Below, one piece after another: positions 1-13,635 of a stretch of 64,000 nucleotides of DNA. The DNA is taken from NCBI RefSeq assembly GCF_000189635.1, contig NW_002476534.1, forward strand, positions 976,924-1,040,923, written 5' to 3'. Made by a program: the position numbers and the translations under genes. Under the pieces are notes generated by a model. That model was not told where the DNA came from. It made no database searches and saw only the letters and a list, made by a program, of their open reading frames with translations. The stretch's first letter is position 1. Every line of letters starts with the position of its first letter. The stretch is from Tetrahymena thermophila SB210. Taxonomy: Eukaryota; Ciliophora; Oligohymenophorea; Hymenostomatida; Tetrahymenidae.

Positions 1-954
1 GACTATCTATTTATGTCAAAGAATTACTTAAAGTCATGCAATTTTTACGATATTTTGAATAAAGAAAATATATGATAGAATCAAAAATAGTAAAGATAAA
101 TATGAGAAGAAAAAATACATTAAAAAATCAATGACTATCATTTAATTTAAAATTTATTGGGATATATGTAAATTATGATGAAATATAAAATATAATTAAT
201 GTGTAATATTTTTCTCATGAATATTAACCTATTAAGAAAATTAGATTGATTTTAATTAAAAATAAATGACGCAAATAGCTACATGAATTATATTTTTCTA
301 TCTTATGAATGTAAATTAATCTGTACCTTTTAAAAAAAAAATAGACATGAAAACTCATACATACATGTAGTTTTAAATGAATTTCTTATTTTTATATATC
401 TAAATATAAATACATGATTAATTTCTAATTTTTACTAATTACATAAGCATAAAATAGTTATTTACCATTACATTATTATTGGTCTAGCGTTTTCAAGCTT
501 GATTATTTTATAAATACTAAGAGTTCTAAGTAATACAAACAATTTTAATAATTTGTTACTTAATTTTGTTACAGTAGCGAATTAAAATCGAAATATTGTT
601 TATAAATACTTTTTTACTTAGAATCGATATTTAATAAATGTTATGTTGTATTTATTATTTAATTATCGATAATCAATGCTTTTTTAAATTATAATTTTGA
701 TATTTTTAATTGAAATTGTTAATAGCTTTGAATAATAAAAGAAAAAATTTATATATCAAACTTCTTTAATAACTGTAAATTAATTTTCTTTTCATTTAAA
801 GTTGAACTTAGAAGACTTATATAACAAGAAACTCTTCTAATTTTTGTTTGATTTTATTCATAAAAAAATATTAATTGTACTTCATTAAAATTAGGTCTCT
901 TTTCATATAATTGTTAATTTGATTAAAAATAGAACAAAAACAAAAGTAGAAGAA
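1..954. other. AT-rich 5' flank of gene A, no gene seen
   Basis: I see no coding pattern (no CxxC rhythm, no long TGA-free frame with balanced composition) and no RNA gene. Unlike the spacers before genes B, C, E and F, it has no obvious similarity to the shared upstream block of the array. Gene A therefore probably has a different promoter region or is the oldest, most diverged copy. The promoter of A must lie here but I cannot point to a motif. Confidence 0.6.
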
Positions 955-3900
955 ATGAAAGCTAATTAAATTTTCCTTTTATATTTAGCTTTAATCTAGT
1001 TTATAATTAAGTAACTGCACGGAAAAGAAGTTGATTTGAACCCAGATGAAGATTATTTGAATTAAGGCTAGGAAAATAACAATTTAAAAGAGATTTAGTA
1101 GTTACTTATCAATCAAAATACATCAAATAATCAGCACCAAATCAAGATATAATCAGAGGAATTATTAAACTACAAAGGCTATTTTTGCTAAGTTGTTATT
1201 GAATTTAATATTTCTTCACATAAGTAAAATTAATATTTAAAAGATAGGCTTAAATTTATTTTTTTAATTTGAATATGGAAAGGAATCTAACACTTAATTT
1301 TTTGGATTAGTCTTAAAGGATATCATAACTTATTCTAAATTAATATAATAATAAGTACATCACATAATCTTTAATTTAGCATTCCTATTTAAATTACACT
1401 TTTTTTACATAAGATGTATTAGATAATTTAAGTATAAGGACTATAAGGTAAATTAATTCTACTTTGCAAATTATTTATTTATTTTTTTGTATTTTATATT
1501 GATTAAATAGGCTATTTATTTAAATAAATAATACTTATGATATGTAAATTAGTACTAGTAAAAGCTTTTTAAGATTGCTATAGTCATGTAGTGCTTAATA
1601 CTACTTCCATCCTATTTATTAAAGTTGCCAAAAATGTCACTAATATTGTAATGGCTGTACATCATATTAAAAGTGTAAAGATTGTTAGAAGAGAAATCTT
1701 ATTTATAGGTATGATTAGCTTGCAGATGGATCTTGTGGAGATTGCCCAAATGGATAAAATTATGATTCTAATAATTAATGTTATGGTTGTTCAACAACTT
1801 GCTCTTGTAATTACTAAGATTAATGTATATCTTGTAAAGATAAAGTAAATAATAAATTAAATACTGAAAAAAACACATGTGAGCCCTGCTAGACAAGTTA
1901 AGGGTATTACATTGAAGGATAAAGATGTCTTAGATGCCATATTTCCTGTTAGACTTGTAAAGGACCTAATGAAACTGATTGTTTAGACTGCATTGATAAA
2001 GCTATAAAATATTAAGATGGAACTTGTAAGTATAACAACTTGAATCCAAACGACTGCATTTCTCCATATAAATTAGACAAAAATAAAAATTGCGTTTTAT
2101 GCGATTAAGATGGTTAATATGTGAAAGGTAAAAATTGTGTTGAATGCTAAGCTGATTTAAAATGCTAAAAATGTTCACCTGAGACATAATGTACTTAATG
2201 CTATGATAACTAGCCTGAAAAATATTTATAAGATAGAAAAAAATGCACTGACTGCAAATAAAATGGTTACTTTATCAATTCAAATATTTGCGATAAATGC
2301 ATATCGAATTGCGATTAATGTGATAATAAATCTTCATGCAAAAAATGTAGTCCTGGTTATTATATCTTAGAAGATAATTAAACTTGCTCTCAATGCAAAT
2401 AAGATGGATATTACATAGATAAATCTAATTAATTTTGCTATAAATGCCCTCAGGAAAAGAATTGTAAAAAATGTAACAGTGATCTGAAATGTACTGAATG
2501 TCAGAGTGGTTTCTTTCTTTTTAACTCAGATAACTGTATTATTTGCTAAGATGGATATTTTAAAAGTGGAAAAAATTGCTTTAAATGCATTGAAAATTGC
2601 TAAACCTGTTCAGATGAAAAAAATTGTTAAAAATGCCTACAAAATTATTATCTTTTTAATAATAGAGCTTAATGCATACCTTGTGAAAGCTAAGGATAAT
2701 TTAAATAAAATGACACATGTTAATTATGTGATAATTCTTGCTCTAAGTGTAAAGAAAAAACGGAAAATGATTGTTTAGAATGTAAAGATCCTAACTAATT
2801 TAATTATAAGGGAAAATGTGAGCCTTGTACACGAGATGGAGTTTTCCAAAGCGGAAAATAGTGCCTTGATTGTGCTTAAAACTGCAAATCTTGTACAGGA
2901 ATAGAAATAGAAAAATGTAATTAATGCAAGGATGGATATAACTTTATGCCTGATAGAAAATGCGGAATTTGCCCAATAAATGATAAATACTACATCGATA
3001 TTAGTCAAAATTGTTAAAAATGCCATGATTCTTGCTAAACCTGCAATGATAGTAAAGATACATCTTGTTAAACATGTATTAGTAATTTAAAAATAGATAA
3101 ATTGGACCGTAAATGCAAAGCTTGCAATACTGACAACGGCTACTTTGTAAATAACCATGACGAATGCGAAAAATGTCATCCTACTTGTAAATAATGTGAT
3201 GGACCTTCTGATTCAAATTGTAAAGTATGTAATCAAGATTTAAGCTTTTTAAACGGTAAATGTCAAAAATGCGAAACAGAAAATTCTTATTATATAGACA
3301 TAAATAATTAATGTTTAGAATGCGATAAATCTTGTAAAACATGTTCAAGCAAAGATATTTGCATAAAATGCAAAGATGGCTTGAGTTTTAATTCTAACTA
3401 GGCTACAAAGTTATGTGCCAAATGTGACTTAGATTCCATGTATGTTAAAGATCCAAATGGTTTAAATATTTGTTAAAACTGCCATATTAATTGTAAAGGA
3501 TGCAATGGACCAAATATTTAAGATTGTATTTAGTGTAAAGATTAGTTTTCTTTCAATCCAAACGATAAATCTTGTGAAACATGTAATATAGCAGATGGAA
3601 AGTATATTGATGAAAATAATTACTGTAATAAGTGTGATGTTACATGCAAAACATGCACAGGACCTGGAAATCGAAATTGCAAACTCTGTGCTGAGGGTTT
3701 GTATTTTAATGATGATAAGGTATGTGAAAAATGCCCTAGGGAGAAATTTTACATAACTGATTTTAATTATTGTAAGAAATGCCATGATTCTTGTCTAACT
3801 TGCAATGGAATATCAGATAATAATTGCTTGAGTTGCACAGAAGATTTTGCTCTTAATGAAGATAACAGATGTTAAAAATGTAAGACAGAAAACGGGTTCT

Positions 3901-6900
3901 TTATTGCAAATCAAAAGGGTATCAAAGTTTGTAAGCGATGTGACTCATCATGCAAAACTTGTCATGAATAGAATAATACTGACTGTGATTCATGTATGAA
4001 TGACAGTTTTTTAATAGACTTTGATACAAAAATTTGTTAAACTTGCATAACTGAAAATAAATATTTCCAAGATGGGTTTTATTGTAAAAAATGTCATGAT
4101 ACTTGCAAAAAATGCAAAAATTAAGATGCCACATAGTGTGTTGAATGTTCATAATCTCCTATTTAATTATACTTTCGAGATGGTCTTTGCTAAAAATGTG
4201 AAGAATCAGAAGGATTTTATATTAAAGATGATAAGTATAGCTGTGGAAAATGTGATTCAAGTTGCAAAACATGCTTTGGAGGATAAAAAAACTAGTGTAA
4301 AACATGCTAAGATGATAAATACTTATTTAGAGATAATACATGCAAGGAATGTGATACAAACAATAAATTCTTCAAAAATGGAAAAGAGTGTTTACCATGC
4401 AATGATGAATGTTAAACTTGTAGTGGATAAGGCTAAGACCAGTGTTTAACTTGCCCAAATAGTAAATTTTTATTATCAGAAAGTGGAAAATAAACATGTA
4501 TTGATTGTTTGCCTTCTTAATCTTTTTATTAAAATGGAAAAATATGTATGAGATGTGATAGTTCTTGCTAAGAGTGTAAGGATTCAAGTAATACTAGCTG
4601 CACTAAATGTAAAGACTCAGATTATTTATTTGAAGATGGGACTTGCAAACCAGAATGTCCATAGGAAGGATATTTTAAAGAAGATAAAATGTGCAAAAAA
4701 TGTGATTCTAGCTGCAAGTAATGTAAAGGATCAGAAAAAAATGACTGTATATTATGTAAAGGCGAATAAAAATTATACCCAGAGGGAAATTGTAGTGATT
4801 GCCTAATAAATGATAAATATTATATCTCAGATAAATATTGCTTACCTTGTCATAGTTCGTGTAAAACTTGTAAAGATAACTCTGAAACTGGTTGCTAAGA
4901 TTGTGAAGCTAATCTTAATAGGCAAGTTGATTAAACATGCAAAATATGCGATTTAAAGAATGGCATGTTTGTAGACAAAACTGATAATACTTGTAAAAAA
5001 TGCCATTAAACTTGCAAAACTTGCTCTGGATCTTCTGAAAATGATTGTTTAAGTTGTATTGGAGACAATAAATTTTATCAAGATAAAACTACTGGCCAGA
5101 AAAAATGCATATCATGCTAAATTGATAATAAGTAATATATAAAGGAAGATATGTGTTTAGATTGTGATGCTACTTGCTAAACTTGCAGCGGTGGTTCTGA
5201 AACAGAATGCATTGATTGTGATAGTAAATATCTTAAACACTAAGACAAAAAATGTAAAATTTGTGATACTTCTAATAGTTTTTATGCCTAAGACAAGAAT
5301 TGCATTAAATGCAGTGATGGTTGTAAGATATGTGATAAAGATGGCTGTAAGGAATGCACAGGTACTTTGAAACTTAAAGAAGGAGTCTGCACTGAATGTA
5401 AGTTATCAGATGGCTATTTTGTTTAAGGCTTAAATTGTATAAAATGCCACTCATCTTGTAAAGAATGCTCAGGACCATCTTAATTTGATTGCATAACCTG
5501 TAAAGATAATTAGTATTTAAAAAAAGTAGATGAAAAAGATATAAATTCTCAAAAATTATGCCAAGAATGTCCTGATGAAGGTTTCTTCGTAAAAGATAAG
5601 GAATGTATTAAATGTCATGATACTTGCTTAAAGTGTCATTCATAAGATGCTATTGATTGCGATGTTTGCAAAGGTAATTTAAAATTTAGAATTGATAAGA
5701 CATGCTAAGAATGCCCTGCTGAAAATTTTTATTTAGACAAAAAAGATACCTGTTTAGAGTGTTTTAAAGACTGCAAAACATGTAATGGTTCCTAATCTAA
5801 CTAATGTCTAACTTGTAAGGATGGTTTGAATATATATTACAAAGATAATATTTGCAGAGACTGCAATTAAGACCATTTCTGGATATCAAAGGATGATAAT
5901 AAATGTTATGATTGCCATAGTTCCTGTTAGACTTGTAATGGAAATGATAAAGAAAATTGTATAAAGTGTCTACCTCCTTTCATGTGGCTTGGAAATATTT
6001 GCGATTCTTGTCCAGAATCTAATTATTACGCTGATTAAGTGACCAAAAAGTGTACTCCTTGTCATTAATCTTGCGAATTATGCAATGGCGATAAAGAAAC
6101 TGACTGTATAAAGTGTAAAAATTAAAATAAATTTCACACAGAACAAGTCACAGAAAATGGAAATACTAAGGAAATAAAATACTGTAGAGAGTGCTAAACA
6201 AGTAATGGATATTTTGTAAAAGGAGACTAGTGTCTAAAGTGTCATAGTAGCTGTTTAACTTGTGTTGACGAATCAGAAAATAAATGTTTGTCTTGTTAAG
6301 AAGGTTTATTTTTATTTGAAGATGGCACTTGTAAAAAATGTCCTGATTAGGAATACTTTAAATAAAAAGTAAACTAAATTAATATGTGTAAATAATGCTC
6401 TCCTAATTGTCTAACATGTTCATAATTTGGAGATGACAAATGTCTAACTTGTAAAAAAGATCTTTACAAAAATGATTCAGACAAGTGCGAAAAATGTGAA
6501 ACTGATTAAAAAGTTTTTATTAAAGGAGATAGATGCCTTCACTGTGATAGCACATGTAAAACATGTAAAGATGAGAGTCCTTAGGGTTGTGATAAATGTG
6601 AAGATAATCTTAGTAAGCTGCCAGATAAGACCTGCTAAAAATGCCCAAAAAAGGGGTATTTCTAAGAAGGAGAATTTTGCAAAGTTTGTCATAACACTTG
6701 TGAAGAGTGTGAAGGGGAAAATTAAAAATAATGCAAAATTTGTGCAACTGGATTAACATTTTGGAAAGATTAAAACGGAGATTAGATTTGTATAAAGTGC
6801 TAAGAAAAGATTGCCCATTACGTTGATGGATCGTATTGCAAACCTTGCCATTCAAGCTGTTTAGAGTGCTCTGGGGGAGACTAATCTCAATGCAAGAAAT

Positions 6901-9900
6901 GTGTAGAAGGAAAATATTTCAAAAGTAAAAATAGTTAAGGTGAAGGCTAATGTCTAGAATGTACAGGATCTTTTTTTACATAACAAGATTTATGCTTACT
7001 TTGCCATTAGAACTGCTAAACTTGTAAAGGATCTTAAGAAACTGATTGTATTTCATGCTCTGGTTCTCTTAAATTCAATAAAGACAAATCAAAATGCATT
7101 AACTGTGCAACTGATAATGGATAATTTTTAAATAATGACATTTGTTATAACTGTGATACGAGTTGTAAAACCTGTAACGGAGAAAGTAATACTAGTTGTT
7201 TATAATGTATAGATGATTTATATTTTTTCTAAGAAGATGATAATACTAAAAACAAATGTAAACAATGTCCCCCTGAACAATATTACATTGAACCTACTGA
7301 GAAAAAGGATTGCTTGAAATGTCATGATTCATGCTAAACTTGCAAACCTGGATTGCCAAAATAATGTTTAAAATGCAAATAAGGAGGAACTTTTATGGAT
7401 GATGGTACATGCTAAGTTTGTCCTGAGTAAGGCTATTATGTAAAAAACGATAAATGTTTGAAATGTGATTCTTCATGCAAAAAGTGCTAAGACAGTGCTT
7501 TGAATTGTACTGAATGCCATGAAAATAATTACTTTGACTTAAATGACAGTAATAAGTGTAAGGAATGTGATACTTTAAATGGTCACTTTATATAGAATAA
7601 CAAAAATTGTTAGAAGTGTAATGATTCTTGCTAGACTTGCAAAGATGATACTGAATTCGGTTGTTTGACCTGCAAGAATAATTTATATTTTAAAGATTAT
7701 GTTGACCCATCTGATACTTCAAAAGTAAAATAAAAGTGTGAGACTTGTGATTAAAATAATGGATGGGTTATTAGTGGAGCAGATTTTGGAAAACAATAAT
7801 GTTAAAAATGTCATGAGTCATGCAAAACATGCTCTGGCACAGATTCAAAGTAATGTACTGAATGTAAGAATGGACTTTATTTTAGAGATGGAATATGTTA
7901 GTAATGTGATATTAGTGATGGCTTTTTTATCAAAGATAAATCTTGCTTAAAATGCTCAGAAAATTGCAAAACTTGTAGTGGTTCAGAAAAAAACGAGTGC
8001 AATACATGTAGAATAGATAAATTTTTTGTTGAAAATACCTAAGAATGCTAGTATTGTGATTAAAATTAAGGATTTTACTTAGATACTAATTCTAGGTGTT
8101 TTAAATGCCATAGTTCTTGTAAAACATGCAATGGTGGTGAAGATAAAAACTGTACTAAATGTGCAGATAAATTAAGTTTTCTTGATGGATTGTGCAAAAT
8201 TTGTGATGTAAAAAACAAATATTATATTGAAGAATCGGAAAATAAATGTTTAAAATGCCATGATACTTGTTAAACCTGCAAGGGAAGCGGGGTAAATTAA
8301 TGCTTGTAATGTAAAGACAAACTTTCATTTGATGAGAATAGCAATTGCATAACCTGCCCATCTGAAGGATATTACGTAGATAACTTTAGATGCATTAAAT
8401 GCCATAATTCTTGTAAGTAGTGTAGCTCCTAATTAGAAACAGGTTGTACTGAATGTCAATCTAATCTTTTTTACTGGCCAACTAGTAAGATTTGTAAGGC
8501 TTGTGATATTTAAGATGGTTATTTTGTGAAAAAACAATCAACAGGTAATTTTAGCTAATTGTGTTTATAATGTCATTAAGATTGTAAAACATGCACAGAT
8601 GAAAAACAAAGTAGTTGCTTAATTTGCAAAGAAGTTTATTCATTTAAAAATGATAAAAATATATGCAGGAAATGCCACAGTGACTGCAAACTGTGTAATG
8701 GAGAATTATAAACTGATTGTATTGAATGCATGTAGCCTGGTTATCACATAAGGTTAGATAAGACTTGTGGTGTGTGTTTATCTAATTAGTATCTCGAAAA
8801 TAATCATTGTTTAAACTGCTCAGATAATTGCATGAAGTGTAACGATTTTAAAACATGCTTAGAATGTGGAAACAACACTCATATAAAATCAAATGGTAAG
8901 TGTGGAGAATGTGATAAAAATGAGTATCTTGACAAATCTACCAATAAATGTATGGCATGTCATGAAACTTGCTTAAGCTGCAAAGGTAGTTAAAATAGTG
9001 ATTGTTTTTAATGTAAAGATGGAGGTTTGAGAATAAGAACAGATACTAAACAATGTGGAAAGTGTGATTCTAATTAATACTATGATAATATTTAGTGCTA
9101 TGATTGTCATAAAGATTGTAAAACATGTTCAGGACCTGGAAATGATATAGATTAATGCACATTATGTGCAGATATAACTAAATATGAATGCAGTTAAAAT
9201 GATTTGAATTATTTTGCTTAAAATTATTAAAAAGTGACATGTGAAAAAAAATGCTTGAAATGTCATGTAAATTGCAGTTAGTGTTTTGGAGAAAAGAGTA
9301 ACTAATGTATGAAATGTAAGAGAATGATCCTTTAAACAGATTTTTCTTGTTAGAGAAAATGTCCAGAAAGAATGTTTTTTGATGAATCTGATCCTAAAGA
9401 AGTAAAATGTACAAATTGCGATAGAAATTGCAAAATCTGTGAAAATTAAAATAAGTGTTTAGCATGTGATGAAGAATTTACTTTATTAGAAGGAAAATGT
9501 TACAAATGCTTGAGCCATTAATATTTAGGTAATTTTAATACTTTTTTACAAAATTATAAAAAAACTTTTAGTATTTTTAGAAATAAATAGAATTTTTTTT
9601 TAATTTTGAACAATAATTTTTTGAGGAAATAAAGAATCTTAATATTTTTGAGAAAAAATTATTTTTTGTTGATTGTTGGGGTAAAAGGAATCAGTAAAAA
9701 TTATTTTTAAAGTTTATTCTTAAAATTAAAAGTATTAATCAATATTCATAAAAGTTAATAAAATTTTAATTATTCCCCCTTTTCTTAATTTTCTTCAGAT
9801 AAAAAAACTTTAAATTTGTTTTAAATTAATAAAAATATGCTAAAATAAGTAAAAGAAATTTTTTAAATTATATTGGCTCTAAGCGAAAATAAACAAAACA

Positions 9901-12235
9901 ATAAATTTATAATTCATACTTCTTTTATAAAAAAAATAAAATCTTTTACAATTTCAACCTCTATCATTTTATTTTAAAATTCAACAAAATTTAATAAAAA
10001 ATAAATCTTAAAATTACAATAAATATTTGTTTTATTTTATTATTATTCAAAAAAATCTATTTTTATTTATTTATTTTTTATCAAAATTTAGATAAAAAAC
10101 TTAAAAAATGTGTTGAATGTGATAATGATTGTAAATCTTGCTTTAATGAAGGGAAATAAAGTTGCTTGGAATGCTTAGATCCTGCAAAATTCTTTGATTA
10201 AGATAACTTTTGTGTAAGTAATTGTGCTCATGGATACATTAAAAATGGCAAAACAAATAGATGTTAAAAGTGCAAGTATATAATAGATTAAAAAAATAAA
10301 TCTACAACATGTGTGGTAGATTGCAAATAAAATTAGTTCTTAGATACTTAAACTGACATTTGCAATGATTGCTAAAATAATTGCTCAGAATGTTTATCTC
10401 TCACAAAATGCACATCTTGTATTTAGGACTATCATTTTGTCAGCGAAAAGTAAGAAGCTTGTAAAATATGCGAGTTAGACGAGTATATAAATAGTAAAAA
10501 TATTTGTAAGAAATGTGATTTTTAAAATTGCTTGATGTGCAATTAAAATAATTGCACAAAATGCTAATATAAATATTTCCTAAATTCAAATAATGTATGT
10601 GAGTACGATAAACGCTACGATTTTTATGAATGCACTGACTTAAATAAACTAGATGATAGTTGTGAAAAAGAGATATAGTTTATAGATAGGTTAGATTTCG
10701 GTATGAAGTAATCTACCATTGCAACATATGCTTTGCAAGCTGTTTCTTTGTTTGTTTTAAGATCGTCTTCTGTAACGTCTTACTCAATGCAAATTTAATA
10801 GTAAATAGGTAATAGTTATTTAATTGAAGACTCTTTAAAAACCTTAAGTTTAGGGTCTACTTTTTATGAATAAAGTTTCTAGTAAAACATCATTAACATG
10901 ATACCAAATCCCTTTAATTATATTCCAGCTTATGAGTAATATTTTCACCCTAAGTAGGATATCAATGATGTTTAATCTTTCCAAGTAGACAAAATCAATG
11001 AAAATAAAGGTCTGAAATATACCACAACACAATATGGATAATAAGAATAAACTTTTTGTGATGGTTAAAACAATTAAAATATGTCTACTAGTTTAGATAA
11101 ATTTAGTTAGACATATAGCAGAAATTTGAATTTGTTATTATAAAAAAGACTGCTTAGTGAAAATGAGCTAATTCAACATAATCTAAGAGAAGTTCATTCT
11201 TAAGCATTGAGTCTTCATTTTGTAGAAGCCATTATAATGTATAGTCTAATATACCTTATCATTATATTTTTCTACTCAATAGTATATTTATTCAGAAATC
11301 AGTACGAGTTGATGGGTCAAATATATAGCAACAGATTCAAGTTTATAATTCAAACACAATTAATATTTTCTAACTTTATTTTTACTAGCATACTCTATTC
11401 TTACACTTTTTTGAATTTCTCCTCTATGAGCTTAATAAATTGGTTAGGGATAGCATTCTAAGTTATTTATTTAATTTTTTACTGTACTTTTGCAATTATC
11501 CTCTTTAGAAAAGTAAGAAACTTCAGTAAAAAAGTGTATGATGAAGATTAGCTAAAGTATTAGCTATTTTTTATAGAAGGAATAGTCACTGAGATACCTT
11601 TAAACAAATACTTTTGGTTTATTTTTGAGTTCAGAAAAGTAATAATCCTGCTCATACAATTTTTTTTACCTTTGATTGAAGTATCTGCTTTACTTATCTT
11701 AGTAATTAACATATCTTTTTTGATCTTTTATTGGTTAAGAAAGCCATTTGAAGTTAAGTATTAGCTTTGGTATTACTTTGTTCTAGAAATTTTGAATTGT
11801 TTTAATAGCTTCTTGCTTTGTTCTTTATTCTTTTATAATTCTAAGATAATAAGCTGGTGTATTTTACTCAATCTGATAATTCTTAACTTGGTAGTGTTAA
11901 TCTAAACTATTTTTAGCTTATGCAGAGGAATCTATATCAGATTTTTTAAAGTGAGATTTATTGTAGCAAGGTCTTAAGAAACTGATATTTCAATAAAATG
12001 GAAGTAAATTAAAAATAGCTTCAAACTAAAAAGGTATAGAATTTCCAAAAAGAACACCTCTTTCCCTATAAATGTGAATGAAATTCTTAATCGTAGCGTT
12101 GATAGTAGTTACTTTAGTAATAGTTCGTCATAATATCTTGAAGAAAAATCTGATGGAATAAATGAATTATCTATCAAATGGCAAATGAATCCTCTGAAAG
12201 TAAGAGAAATAGCTCTTTCATAACTTTAAAAGTGA
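955..12235 (+). CDS. Gene A: giant cysteine-rich, C-terminally multi-pass membrane protein
   Basis: Read with TAA/TAG as Gln and TGA as stop. Exons are 955-1223, 1283-1447, 1511-9528 and 10092-12235, about 3,531 residues in total. The ATG at 955 opens a signal peptide (MKANQIFLLYLALIQF...). Exon 2 aligns with the paralogues (KNLTLNFLDQSQRI against RNISLIIQDQSERI in B), which fixes the first acceptor at 1283. From about residue 170 to 3040 the protein is continuous CxxC repeat with the recurring form CxxCHxSCxTCxG....CxxC, typical of furin-like, growth-factor-receptor and Giardia VSP-like domains. About six or seven hydrophobic segments follow from residue ~3195 to ~3430, then a charged tail. 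The frame is consistent across all junctions (10,596 coding bases). A is the most diverged of the four large copies. A surface receptor or adhesion protein is an inference; ligand and function are unknown. The introns are predicted, not observed. Confidence 0.85.
9529..10091 (+). other. Gene A intron 3, long AT-rich intron
   Basis: It is bounded by TTTAG|GTAATTT and AATTTAG|AT, phase 1, at the same protein position as intron 3 of B, C and F. At 563 bases it is the longest intron in the array. No coding pattern or repeat seen inside. Confidence 0.75.
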
Positions 12236-12723
12236 TTTATTTTCAATTTTGTTATTTTTTTATTTTTATTTACATTTTTGTATTTGCTAATTTAATCTAA
12301 AAAATATAAATAGCATTTATAATTTTTATATTACAAATCTAAAACAACTGTTCTTATTTATCATTTTTTATCAATTAATAATTAATCATAAAAATCATCT
12401 TTAAATATTTTAAAATAAATTATTATTTTAAAGGTGAGATCAACATACTTTAAAATTATAAATATTAGGAAATAGGATTATTTTTTGCATTTAAAATAAT
12501 AAAAATTAAAAATTTGACAATTATGTATTTACTCTCCCTTTTTTTAAATATGGAAATTTGTCATAATGATTGATAAATTATGAGTCTTTTACTGTAAAGT
12601 TATTTGAAAATAGTATCCATATGCTAAGAATTTTATGCTAAAATAAAATAAATTATCAAAAGAAAAAGCAAAAATATCTTTTAAATAAAATAAGAATCCT
12701 TACAGACCTATAGGTTATATAAA
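12236..12723. other. Spacer 3' of gene A, nothing recognised
   Basis: Very AT-rich sequence after the TGA stop at 12233-12235. It presumably contains the 3' UTR and polyadenylation region of A, but I see no specific signal, gene or repeat. Confidence 0.5.
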
Positions 12724-13635
12724 ATACTAATAAAAAAAATATATGAAATGTGGTGCATTAATAATTTAATAGATAAGAATACATTTTTGAGTAATTTTAA
12801 AAATTGTAACATTTTTAAAAATTCAAGCGCTTTTTGTAATTAAAAGACCAATCAAAGTCCTTTTTTTTCATTTTCAAATACTAAAAAAGTAGAAAATAAT
12901 TGTAATAACAATGATTAATTACGTTACAAAAATAACAAGCTATTACTTTTTTAATAAATAGAGTGAAATCCAACTACTATTTTCGTAATAAATTTAATGC
13001 AATAACTTTCTAAGAGACTTTGAAATGTTAAATAAAGAATATTAGATTTTATTAAAGTTATTTATGACGTAATATGCTTCATTAATTTAATTTTTCTACT
13101 TAGAATACAATTTCAGGTAAGCAAATAAACTAATAAGAGTACGATAAATTCTAGTTAAGTTATAAATAAATACTTAACTATCATTCTACTTTTAATTTGT
13201 TCTAGTCGTAAGATTAGTAATCTTCTTTGTTTATTTAGTTATTTTGTTACCTTAACTTAATATTATGTTTATTAATACGGTTTAGAATAACCTATTTGAA
13301 TAAAATGTAAAAATTTAAATACTATTTAAAAATATGATGTACTTAACAACAATTATAATTTTAAAGAAACTACTTTATAAAATGAAAATCCTAGTTCAAT
13401 TACTTGTTACATTTATTGATAAAAGAATTTGTTTTCTATCAAATTATTAATGTTGACTGTAGATTAAGATATAGAATGTAAAGAGAAGATTAATATATTT
13501 CTATATTTTATTACTTATTAATTGAATTTTATCCACAAAAAGATTAATTTTTTGGTAACCTTTTGATAATTTACAATTTCTTTTCGTTCTTATAATCTAA
13601 TTTAAAAATAAAAAAATAATAAAAAAGTAAGAAAA
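12724..13635 (+). promoter_or_regulatory. Gene B upstream block shared with C, E and F
   Basis: This region is similar to the DNA before genes C, E and F, so the duplicated unit includes the 5' spacer. At 12824-12866 it contains the element AAGCGCTTTTTG...GACCAATCAAAG, recurring about 800 bases before the ATG of E and, less exactly, of C. The last ~200 bases are the best conserved part, with a shared TTTTTTGGTAACC stretch and AAAAAGTAAGAA just before the start codon. Promoter activity is inferred from conservation among paralogues, which may only reflect recent duplication. Confidence 0.45.

Noticed and set aside
9529-10091. A mobile element or internally eliminated sequence inside the long intron 3 of gene A
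   Set aside because: No terminal repeats or coding sequence seen, and the intron position is shared with B, C and F.
10850-11032. Minus-strand ORFs of 60-108 residues across the array
   Set aside because: They lie opposite the coding exons, show no consistent start, and recur only because the sense strand recurs.
955-12235. Ichthyophthirius-type GPI-anchored immobilisation antigens
   Set aside because: The CxxC spacing is similar, but these proteins are several times longer, end in a multi-pass membrane domain (A, B, C, F) or without a hydrophobic tail (D, E), and show no GPI signal.
12236-13635. Chromosome-breakage sequence or telomere repeats in the spacers
   Set aside because: I looked for the Tetrahymena 15-base breakage motif and for GGGGTT/CCCCAA tracts on both strands and saw none.
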